Assembly: GCA_037893225.1 (NCBI GenBank) | Contig: JAZGUH010000103.1 | Span: 5,394,001-5,458,000, forward strand | Length of the DNA: 64,000 nucleotides | Origin: Hippasteria phrygiana | Taxonomy: Eukaryota > Echinodermata > Asteroidea > Valvatida > Goniasteridae | Direction: 5' to 3' | Shown here: positions 1 to 10,635 of the stretch, piece by piece | Position numbering within the stretch: position 1 is the stretch's first letter | Layout: each line of letters begins with the position of its first letter | The notes under the pieces: generated by a model | Databases searched by the model: none | The model's input: only the letters and a program-made list of their open reading frames with translations | What the model was told of the DNA's origin: nothing | Translations under genes and position numbers: made by a program

Positions 1-3000
1 CGTTTTTCGACCTGATGTTGAACGAAATTGCGCACAATCTTGATACTGTTGAAAAGAGTGACTCCTCAGCAACATCCAGAAAAATCCCCAGCTCCTCAGA
101 CCCACGTTCAGCCGAATGATGGCCGAGATAAGCGAGTAAGTTTTTCAAACTGATTGTTCTGCATTCCGCATAACTGCACACGCTATACAATGGACTAGCC
201 GAGACCCCCACCACGCAACTTGGGCCCCAAATGACTGCGTTTTTCGACCTGTTGTTGAACGAAATTGCGCACAATTATGATACTGTTGGAAAGCGTGACT
301 CCTCAGCAACATCCAGACTAATCTTCAGCTCCAAAGACCCACGTTCAGCCGAATGATGGCCGAGATAAGCGAGTAGGGTTTTCCAAATGATTTTTCTGCA
401 TTCCCGCATAACTGCACACGCTATGCAATGGCTAGCCAAGACCCCCCACCACGCAACTTCGGCCTCAAATGACTGCGTTTTTCGACCTGATGTTGAACGA
501 ATTTCCGCACAATCTTGATACTGTTAGAAAGCGTGACTCCTCAGCAACATCCAGACCAATCTTCAGCTCATCAGACCCGCGTTCAGCCGAATGATGGCCG
601 AGATAAGCGATTACGTTTTTCGAACTGATTGTTCTGCATTCCCGCATAACTGCACACGCTATACAATGGCTAGCCGAGACCCCCACCATGCAACTTGGGC
701 CCCAAATGACTCCGTTTTTCGACCTGATGTTGAACGAAATTGCGCACAATCTTGATACTGTTGAAAAGAGTGACTCCTCAGCAACATCCAGACCAATCTT
801 CAGCTCCTCAGACCAACGTTCAGCCGAATGATGCCCGAGATAAACGAGTACGTTTTTCCAACTGATTGTTCTGCATTCCGCATCACTGCACACGCTATAC
901 AATGGCTAGCTGAGACCCCCAGCACGCAACTTTGGCCCCAAATGACTGCGTTTTTCCACCTGATGTTGAACGAATTTGCGCACAATCTTGATACTGTTGG
1001 GAAGCGTGACTCCTCAGCAACATCCATACCAATCTTCAGCTCCTCAGACCCACGTTCAGCCGAATGATGGCCGAGATAAGCGAGTACGTTTTTCCAACTG
1101 ATTGTTCTGCATTCCCGCATAACTGCACACGCTATACAATAGCTAGCCAAGACCCCCCGCCACGCAACTTCGGCCTCAAATGACTGCGTTTTTTGACATG
1201 ATGTTGAACGAATTTGCGCACAATCTTGATACTGTTGGAAAGCGTGACTCCTCAGCAACATCCAGACCAATCTTCAGCTCCTCAGACCCACGTTCAGCCG
1301 AATGATGGCCGAGATAAGCGAGTACGTTTTTCCAACTGATTGTTCTGCATTCCCGCATAACTGCACACGCTATACAATGGACTAGCGGAGACCCCCACCA
1401 CGCAACTTGGGCCCCAAATGACTGCGTTTTTCGACCCGATGTTGAACGAAATTGCGCACAATCTTGATACTGTTAAAAAAAAGAGTGACTCCTCAGCAAC
1501 ATCCAGACAAATCTCCAGCTCCTCAGACCCACGTTCAGCCGAATGATGGCCGAGATAGCGAGTACGTTTTTCCAACTGATTGTTCTGCATTCCCGCATAA
1601 CTGCACACGCTATACAATAGACTAGACGAGACCCCCACCACGCAACTTGGGCCCCAAATGACTGCGTTTTTTGACCTGATGTTGAACGAAATTGCGCACA
1701 GTCTTGATACTGTTGAAAAGAGTGACTCCTCAGCAACATCCAGACAAATCTCCAGCTCCTCAGACCTACGTTCAGCCGAATGATGGCCGAGATAAGCGAG
1801 TACGTTTTTCGAACTGATTGTTCTGCATTCCCGCATAACTGCACACGCTATACAATGGCTAGCAGAGATTCCCACAACGCAACTTGGGCCCCAAATGAGT
1901 GCGTTTTTCGACCTGATGCTGAACGAAATTGCGCACAATCTTGATACTGTTGAAAAGAGTGACTCCTCAGCAACATCCAGAAAAATCCCCAGCTCCTCAG
2001 ACCCACGTTCAGCCGAATGATGGCCGAGATAAGCGAGTACGTTTTTCGAACTGATTGTTCTGCATTCCCGCATAACTGCACACGCTATACAATGGCTAGC
2101 AGAGATTCCCACCACGCAACTTGGGCCCCAAATGACTGCGTTTTTCGACCTGTTGTTGAACGAAATTGCGCACAATTATGATACTGTTGGAAAGCGTGAC
2201 TCCTCAGCAACATCCAGACTAATCTTCAGCTCCTCAGACCCACGTTCAGCCGAATGATGGCCGAGATAAGCGATTACGTTTTTCGAACTGATTGTTCTGC
2301 ATTCCCGCATAACTGCACACGCTATACAATGGCTAGCCGAGACCCCCACCATGCAACTTGGGCCCCAAATGACTCCGTTTTTCGACCTGATGTTGAACGA
2401 AATTGCGCACAATCTTGATACTGTTGAAAAGAGTGACTCCTCAGCAACATCCAGACCAATCTTCAGCTCCTCAGACCCACGTTCAGTTGAATGATGGCCG
2501 AGATAAGCGAGTACGTTTTTCCAACTGATTGTTCTGCATTCCCGCATAACTGCACACGCTATACAATGGGCTAGCCAAGACCCCCCACCACGCAACTTGG
2601 GCCCCAAATGACTGCGTTTTTCGACCTGTTGTTGAACGAAATTGCGCACAATTATGATACTGTTGGAAAGCGTGACTCCTCAGCAACATCCAGACTAATC
2701 TTCAGCTCCTCAGACCCACGTTCAGCCGAATGATGGCCGAGATAAGCGAGTAAGGTTCTCCAAATGATTTTTCTGCATTCCCGCATAACTGCACACGCTA
2801 TGCAATGGCTAGCCAAGACCCCCCACCACGCAACTTCGGCCTCAAATGACTGCGTTTTTCGACCTGATATTGAACGAATTTGCGCACAATCTTGATACTG
2901 TTAGAAAGCGTGACTCGTCAGCAACATCCAGACCAATCTTCAGCTCCTCAGACCCACGTTCAGCCGAATGATGGCCGAGATAAGCGAGTACGTTTTTCGA

Positions 3001-3279
3001 ACTGATTGTTCTGCATTCCCGCATAACTGCACACGCTATACAATGGCTAGCCGAGACCGCCACCACGCAACTTGGGCCCCAAATGACTGCGTTTTTCGAC
3101 CTGATGTCGAACGAAATTGCGCACAATCTTGATACTGTTGAAAAGAGTGACTCCTCAGCAACATCCAGACCAATCTTCAGCTCCTCAGACCCACGTTCAG
3201 TTAAATGATGGCCGAGATAAGCGAGTACATTTTTCCATCTCATTGTTCTGCATTCCCGCATAACTGCACATGCTATAGA
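1..3279 (+). repeat. Heterogeneous satellite stretch
   Basis: About 14 monomers without a clean repeating order. It holds variants that are rare elsewhere in the window: AGCAGAGATTCCCAC (near 1860 and 2098), ACTAGCGGAGAC (near 1381), GCGTTTTTTGACATG (near 1188), GCTAGCTGAGAC (near 905), CAATAGCTAGCC (near 1136), and an A-run expansion near 1475. Several of these recur only at 38.7-43.9 kb, so the stretch is related to that block. It either belongs to a further HOR that starts before the window or is older, less homogenised material. Confidence 0.75.
2139..2375 (+). repeat. Representative 237-bp monomer (two-part structure)
   Basis: This monomer shows the standard layout. Half A (2139-2276, 138 bp) begins CGTTTTTCGACCTG and ends in the GCCGAGATAAGCGA block. 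Half B (2277-2375, 99 bp) begins CGTTTTTCGAACTG, carries the GGCTAGCC palindrome, then the C-rich GAGACCCCCACC run, and ends in TTGGGCCCCAAATGACT. A typical monomer contains 69 C and 48 G by hand count, so about 49% GC with a C-rich given strand, and 14 CpG against about 14 expected by composition. Its length is 79 codons exactly, which keeps reading frames open across neighbouring units and explains the many overlapping open frames in this window. Confidence 0.9.
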
Positions 3280-4040
3280 ATGGGCTAGCCAAGACCCCCC
3301 ACCACGCAACTTCGGCCTCAAATGACTGCGTTTTTCGACCTGATGTTGAACGAATTTGCGCACAATCTTGATACTGTTGGAATGAGTGACTCCTCAGCAA
3401 TATCCAGACCAATCTCCAGCTCCTCAGACACACGTTCAGCCGAATGATGGCGGAGATAAGCGAGTACGTTTTTCGAACTGATTGTTCTGCATTCCCGCAT
3501 AACTGCACACGCTATACAATGGCTAGCCGAGACCCCCACCACGCAACTTGGGCCCCAAATGACTGCGTTTTTCGACCTGATGTTGAACGAAATTGCGCAC
3601 AATCTGAATACTGTTGAAAAGAGTGACTCCTCAGCAACATCCAGACCAATCGTCAGCTCCTCAGACCAACGTTCAGCCGAATGATGGCCGAGATAAGCGA
3701 GTAAGTTTTTCCAACTGATTGTTCTGCATTCCGCATAACTGCACACGCTATACAATGGACTAACCGAGACCCGCACCACGCAACTTGGGCCCCAAATGAC
3801 TGCGTTTTTCGACCTGTTGTTGAACGAAATTGCGCACAATTATGATACTGTTGGAAAGCGTGACTCCTCAGCAACATCCAGACTAATCTTCAGCTCCACA
3901 GACCCACGTTCAGCCGAATGATGGCCGAGATAAGCGAGTAAGGTTTTCCAAATGATTTTTCTGCATTCCCGCATAACTGCACACGCTATGCAATGGCTAG
4001 CCAAGACCCCCCACCACGCAACTTCGGCCTCAAATGACTG

Positions 4041-5938
4041 CGTTTTTCGACCTGATATTGAACGAATTTGCGCACAATCTTGATTCTGTTAGAAAGCGTG
4101 ACTCCTCAGCAACATCCAGACCAATCTTCAGCTCCTCAGACCCACGTTCAGCCGAATGATGGCCGAGATAAGCGAGTACGTTTTTCGAACTGATTGTTCT
4201 GCATTCCCGCATAACTGCACACGCTATACAATGGCTAGCCGAGACCCCCACCACGCAACTTGGGCCCCAAATGACTGCGTTTTTCGACCTGATGTTGAAC
4301 GAAATTGCGCACAATCTTGATACTGTTGGAAAGAGTGACTCCTCAGCAACATCCAGACCAATCGTCAGCTCCTCAGACCCACGTTCAGCCGAATGATGGC
4401 CGAGATAAGCGAGTAAGTTTTTCCAACTGATTGTTCTGCATTCCGCATAACTGCACACGCTATACAATGGACTAACCGAGACCCCCACCACGCAACTTGG
4501 GCCCTAAATGACTGCGTTTTTCGACCTGTTGTTTAACGAAATTGAGCACAATTATGATACTGTTGGAAAGCGTGACTCCTCAGCAACATCCAGACTAATC
4601 TTCAGCTCCACAGACCAACGTTCAGCCGAATGATGGCCGAGATAAGCGAGTAAGTTTTTCCAAATGATTTGTCTGCATTCCCGCATAACTGCACACGCTA
4701 TGCAATGGCTAGCCAAGACCCCCACCACGCAACTTGGGCCCCAAATGACTGCGTTTTTCCACCTGATGTTGAACGAAATTGCGCACAATCTTGATACTGT
4801 TGAAAAGAGTGACTCCTCAGCAACATCCAGAAAAATCCCCAGCTCCTTAGACCCACGTTCAGCCGAATGATGGCCGAGATAAGCGAGTAAGTTTTTCCAA
4901 CTGATTGTTCTGCATTCCGCATAACTGCACACGCTACACAATGGACTAGCCGAGACCCCCACCACGCAACTTGGGCCCCAAATGACTGCGTTTTTCGACC
5001 TGTTGTTGAACGAAATTGCGCACAATTATGATACTGTTGGAAAGCGTGACTCCTCAGCAACATCCAGACTAATCTTCAGCTCCACAGACCCACGTTCAGC
5101 CGAATGATGGCCGAGATAAGCGAGTAAGGTTTTCCAAATGATTTTACTGCATTCCCGCATAACTGCACACGCTATGCAATGGCTAGCCAAGACCCCCACC
5201 ACGCAACTTCGGCCTCAAATGACTGCGTTTTTCGAACTGATGTTGAACGAATTTGCGCACAATTATGATACTGTTAGAAAGCGTGACTCCTCAGCAACAT
5301 CCAGACCAATCTTCAGCTCCTCAGACCCACGTTCAGCCGAATGATGGCCGAGATAAGCGATTACGTTTTTCGAACTGATTGTTCTGCATTCCCGCATAAC
5401 TGCACACGCTATACAATGGCTAGCCGAGACCCCCACCACGCAACTTGGGCCCCAAATTACTGCGTTTTTCGACCTGATGTTGAACGAAATTGCGCACAAT
5501 CTTGATACTGTTGAAAAGAGTGACTCCTCAGCAACATCCAGACCAATCTTCAGCTCCTCAGACCCACGTTCAGTTGAATGATGGCCGAGATAAGCGAGTA
5601 CGTTTTTCCAACTGATTGTTCTGCATTCCCGCATAACCGCACACGCTATACAATGGGCTAGCCAAGAACCCCCCCACGCAACTTCGGCCTCAAATGACTG
5701 CGTTTTTCGACCTGTTGTTGAACGAATTTGCCCACAATCTTGATACTGTTGGAATGAGTGACTCCTCAGCAATATCCAGACTAATCTTCAGCTCCTCAGA
5801 CCCACGTTCAGCCGAATGATGGCCGAGATAAGCGAGTAAGGTTCTCCAAATGATTTTTCTGCATTCCCGCATAACTGCACACGCTATGCAATGGCTAGCC
5901 AAGACCCCCCACCACGCAACTTCGGCCTCAAATGACTG
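4041..5938 (+). repeat. HOR-A unit 1 (8 monomers, 1898 bp)
   Basis: Order of monomers, by the tract after ACTGTT or other markers: AGAAAG; GGAAAG with ATCGTCAGC; TTGTTTAAC with GAGCAC; GAAAAG with AAAAATCCCC; TTGTTGAAC with TTATGA; TTCGAACTGATGTT with TTATGA; GAAAAG with CAGTTGAATG; and GGAATG. The next unit repeats this order base for base apart from a couple of differences near 4085-4105 (GATTCTGTT/GATACTGTT, GACTCC/GACTCG). This is the clearest definition of the 8-monomer higher-order repeat. Confidence 0.9.
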
Positions 5939-7836
5939 CGTTTTTCGACCTGATATTGAACGAATTTGCGCACAATCTTGATACTGTTAGAAAGCGTGAC
6001 TCGTCAGCAACATCCAGACCAATCTTCAGCTCCTCAGACCCACGTTCAGCCGAATGATGGCCGAGATAAGCGAGTACGTTTTTCGAACTGATTGTTCTGC
6101 ATTCCCGCATAACTGCACACGCTATACAATGGCTAGCCGAGACCCCCACCACGCAACTTGGGCCCCAAATGACTGCGTTTTTCGACCTGATGTTGAACGA
6201 AATTGCGCACAATCTTGATACTGTTGGAAAGAGTGACTCCTCAGCAACATCCAGACCAATCGTCAGCTCCTCAGACCCACGTTCAGCCGAATGATGGCCG
6301 AGATAAGCGAGTAAGTTTTTCCAACTGATTGTTCTGCATTCCGCATAACTGCACACGCTATACAATGGACTAACCGAGACCCCCACCACGCAACTTGGGC
6401 CCTAAATGACTGCGTTTTTCGACCTGTTGTTTAACGAAATTGAGCACAATTATGATACTGTTGGAAAGCGTGACTCCTCAGCAACATCCAGACTAATCTT
6501 CAGCTCCACAGACCAACGTTCAGCCGAATGATGGCCGAGATAAGCGAGTAAGTTTTTCCAAATGATTTGTCTGCATTCCCGCATAACTGCACACGCTATG
6601 CAATGGCTAGCCAAGACCCCCACCACGCAACTTGGGCCCCAAATGACTGCGTTTTTCCACCTGATGTTGAACGAAATTGCGCACAATCTTGATACTGTTG
6701 AAAAGAGTGACTCCTCAGCAACATCCAGAAAAATCCCCAGCTCCTTAGACCCACGTTCAGCCGAATGATGGCCGAGATAAGCGAGTAAGTTTTTCCAACT
6801 GATTGTTCTGCATTCCGCATAACTGCACACGCTACACAATGGACTAGCCGAGACCCCCACCACGCAACTTGGGCCCCAAATGACTGCGTTTTTCGACCTG
6901 TTGTTGAACGAAATTGCGCACAATTATGATACTGTTGGAAAGCGTGACTCCTCAGCAACATCCAGACTAATCTTCAGCTCCACAGACCCACGTTCAGCCG
7001 AATGATGGCCGAGATAAGCGAGTAAGGTTTTCCAAATGATTTTACTGCATTCCCGCATAACTGCACACGCTATGCAATGGCTAGCCAAGACCCCCACCAC
7101 GCAACTTCGGCCTCAAATGACTGCGTTTTTCGAACTGATGTTGAACGAATTTGCGCACAATTATGATACTGTTAGAAAGCGTGACTCCTCAGCAACATCC
7201 AGACCAATCTTCAGCTCCTCAGACCCACGTTCAGCCGAATGATGGCCGAGATAAGCGATTACGTTTTTCGAACTGATTGTTCTGCATTCCCGCATAACTG
7301 CACACGCTATACAATGGCTAGCCGAGACCCCCACCACGCAACTTGGGCCCCAAATTACTGCGTTTTTCGACCTGATGTTGAACGAAATTGCGCACAATCT
7401 TGATACTGTTGAAAAGAGTGACTCCTCAGCAACATCCAGACCAATCTTCAGCTCCTCAGACCCACGTTCAGTTGAATGATGGCCGAGATAAGCGAGTACG
7501 TTTTTCCAACTGATTGTTCTGCATTCCCGCATAACCGCACACGCTATACAATGGGCTAGCCAAGAACCCCCCCACGCAACTTCGGCCTCAAATGACTGCG
7601 TTTTTCGACCTGTTGTTGAACGAATTTGCCCACAATCTTGATACTGTTGGAATGAGTGACTCCTCAGCAATATCCAGACTAATCTTCAGCTCCTCAGACC
7701 CACGTTCAGCCGAATGATGGCCGAGATAAGCGAGTAAGGTTCTCCAAATGATTTTTCTGCATTCCCGCATAACTGCACACGCTATGCAATGGCTAGCCAA
7801 GACCCCCCACCACGCAACTTCGGCCTCAAATGACTG
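5939..7836 (+). repeat. HOR-A unit 2 (8 monomers, 1898 bp)
   Basis: Near-perfect direct copy of the preceding 1898 bp. It carries private markers of HOR-A such as TTTGCCCACAATC (near 7626) and AGAACCCCCCCACG (near 7562), also present near 5730 and 5666 in unit 1. A third unit begins at 7837. Confidence 0.9.
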
Positions 7837-10635
7837 CGTTTTTCGACCTGATATTGAACGAATTTGCGCACAATCTTGATACTGTTAGAAAGCGTGACTC
7901 GTCAGCAACATCCAGACCAATCTTCAGCTCCTCAGACCCACGTTCAGCCGAATGATGGCCGAGATAAGCGAGTACGTTTTTCGAACTGATTGTTCTGCAT
8001 TCCCGCATAACTGCACACGCTATACAATGGCTAGCCGAGACCCCCACCACGCAACTTGGGCCCCAAATGACTGCGTTTTTCGACCTGATGTTGAACGAAA
8101 TTGCGCACAATCTTGATACTGTTGAAAAGAGTGACTCCTCAGCAACATCCAGACCAATCGTCAGCTCCTCAGACCCACGTTCAGCCGAATGATGGCCGAG
8201 ATAAGCGAGTAAGTTTTTCCAACTGATTGTTCTGCATTCCGCATAACTGCACACGCTATACAATGGACTAACCGAGACCCCCACCACGCAACTTGGGCCC
8301 TAAATGACTGCGTTTTTCGACCTGTTGTTTAACGAAATTGCGCACAATTATGATACTGTTGGAAAGCGTGACTCCTCAGCAACATCCAGACTAATCTTCA
8401 GCTCCACAGGCCAACGTTCAGCCGAATGATGGCCGAGATAAGCGAGTAAGTTTTTCCAAATGATTTGTCTGCATTCCCGCATAACTGCACACGCTATGCA
8501 ATGGCTAGCCAAGACCCCCACCACGCAACTTGGGCCCCAAATGACTGCGTTTTTCCACCTGATGTTGAACGAAATTGCGCACAATCTTGATACTGTTGAA
8601 AAGAGTGACTCCTCAGCAACATCCAGAAAAATCCCCAGCTCCTCAGACCCACGTTCAGCCGAATGATGGCCGAGATAAGCGAGTAAGTTTTTCCAACTGA
8701 TTGTTCTGCATTCCGCATAACTGCACACGCTACACAATGGAATAGCCGAGACACCCACCACGCAACTTGGGCCCCAAATGACTGCGTTTTTCGACCTGTT
8801 GTTGAACGAAATTGCGCACAATTATGATACTGTTGGAAAGCGTGACTCCTCAGCAACATCCAGACTAATCTTCAGCTCCACAGACCCACGTTCAGCCGAA
8901 TGATGGCCGAGATAAGCGAGTAAGGTTTTCCAAATGATTTTTCTGCATTCCCGCATAACTGCACACGCTATGCAATGGCTAGCCAAGACCCCCCACAACG
9001 CAACTTCGGCCTCAAATGACTGCGTTTTTCGAACTGATGTTGAACGAATTTGCGCACAATTATGATACTGTTAGAAAGCGTGACTCCTCAGCAACATCCA
9101 GACCAATCTTCAGCTCCTCAGACCCACGTTCAGCCGAATGATGGCCGAGATAAGCGAGTACGTTTTTCGAACTGATTGTTCTGCATTCCCGCATAACTGC
9201 ACATGCTATACAATGGCTAGCCGAGACCCCCACCACGCAACTTGGGCCCCAAATGACTGCGTTTTTCGACCTGATGTTGAACGAAATTGCGCACAATCTT
9301 GATACTGTTGAAAAGAGTGACTCCTCAGCAACATCCAGACCAATCGTCAGCTCCTCAGACCCACGTTCAGCCGAATGATGGCCGAGATAAGCGAGTAAGT
9401 TTTTCCAACTGATTGTTCTGCATTCCGCATAACTGCACACGCTATACAATGGACTAACCGAGACCCCCACCACGCAACTTGGGCCCTAAATGACTGCGTT
9501 TTTCGACCTGTTGTTTAACGAAATTGCGCACAATTATGATACTGTTGGAAAGCGTGACTCCTCAGCAACATCCAGACTAATCTTCAGCTCCACAGACCAA
9601 CGTTCAGCCGAATGATGGCCGAGATAAGCGAGTAAGTTTTTCCAAATGATTTTTCTGCATTCCCGCATAACTGCACACGCTATGCAATGGCTAGCCAAGA
9701 CCCCCACCACGCAACTTGGGCCCCAAATGACTGCGTTTTTCCACCTGATGTTGAACGAAATTGCGCACAATCTTGATACTGTTGAAAAGAGTGACTCCTC
9801 AGCAACATCCAGAAAAATCCCTAGCTCCTCAGACCCACGTTCAGCCGAATGATGGCCGAGATAAGCGAGTAAGTTTTTCCAACTGATTGTTCTGCATTCC
9901 GCATAACTGCACACGCTACACAATGGACTAGCCGAGACCCCCACCACGCAACTTGGGCCCCAAATGACTGCGTTTTTCGACCTGTTGTTGAACGAAATTG
10001 CGCACAATTATGATACTGTTGGAAAGCGTGACTCCTCAGCAACATCCAGACTAATCTTCAGCTCCACAGACCTACGTTCAGCGGAATGATGGCCGAGATA
10101 AGCGAGTAAGGTTTTCCAAATGATTTTTCTGCATTCTCGCATAACTGCACACGCTATGCAATGGCTAGCCAAGACCCCCCACAACGCAACTTCGGCCTCA
10201 AATGACTGCGTTTTTCGAACTGATGTTGAACGAATTTGCGCACAATTATGATACTGTTAGAAAGCGTGACTCCTCAGCAACATCCAGACCAATCTTCAGC
10301 TCCTCAGACCCACGTTCAGCCGAATGATGGCCGAGATAAGCGATTACGTTTTTCGAACTGATTGTTCTGCATTCCCGCATAACTGCACACGCTATACAAT
10401 GGCTAGCCGAGACCCCCACCACGCAACTTGGGCCCCAAATTACTGCGTTTTTCGACCTGATGTTGAACGAAATTGCGCACAATCTTGATACTGTTGAAAA
10501 GAGTGACTCCTCAGCAACATCCAGACCAATCTTCAGCTCCTCAGACCCACGTTCAGTTGAATGATGGCCGAGATAAGCGAGTACGTTTTTCCAACTGATT
10601 GTTCTGCATTTCCTCATAACCGCACACGCTATACA
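7837..10635 (+). repeat. HOR-A unit 3 (truncated) and partial unit
   Basis: The 8-monomer order restarts at 7837 and runs for six monomers. The sixth (about 9025-9262) starts like HOR position 6 (TTCGAACTGATG with TTATGATACTGTTAG) but continues like position 1 (GCGAGTACG instead of GCGATTACG). The order then resumes from position 2, as expected if an unequal exchange joined position 6 to position 1. The second pass runs to about 10635. The same chimera lies at about 14483-14720 in the second HOR-A domain, so the exchange predates the domain duplication. Confidence 0.75.

Larger units (their letters stand above)
3280..10635 (+). repeat. HOR-A domain, copy 1 (31 monomers, 7356 bp)
   Basis: Starting in the TGGGCTAGCCAAGAC segment near 3280, the order of monomer types is closely repeated from 10636 onward at a shift of 7356 bp. 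Shared rare variants include ATGGCGGAGATAAG in the first monomer and the unusual AATCTGAATACTGTTG near 3601 and 10957. The domain contains two full 8-monomer HOR-A units and a third that is cut short by a chimeric monomer near 9025-9262, followed by a further partial run. Confidence 0.8.

Noticed and set aside
2640..2680. CENP-B box in the monomer (ACTGTTGGAAAGCGTGA resembles the known box in its TTGGAAA core).
   Set aside because: The essential TTCG and CGGG positions of the canonical box are not matched: the flanks read ACTG and GCGTG. Many monomers also change the core to GAAAAG or AGAAAG. Only a partial, probably chance, resemblance.
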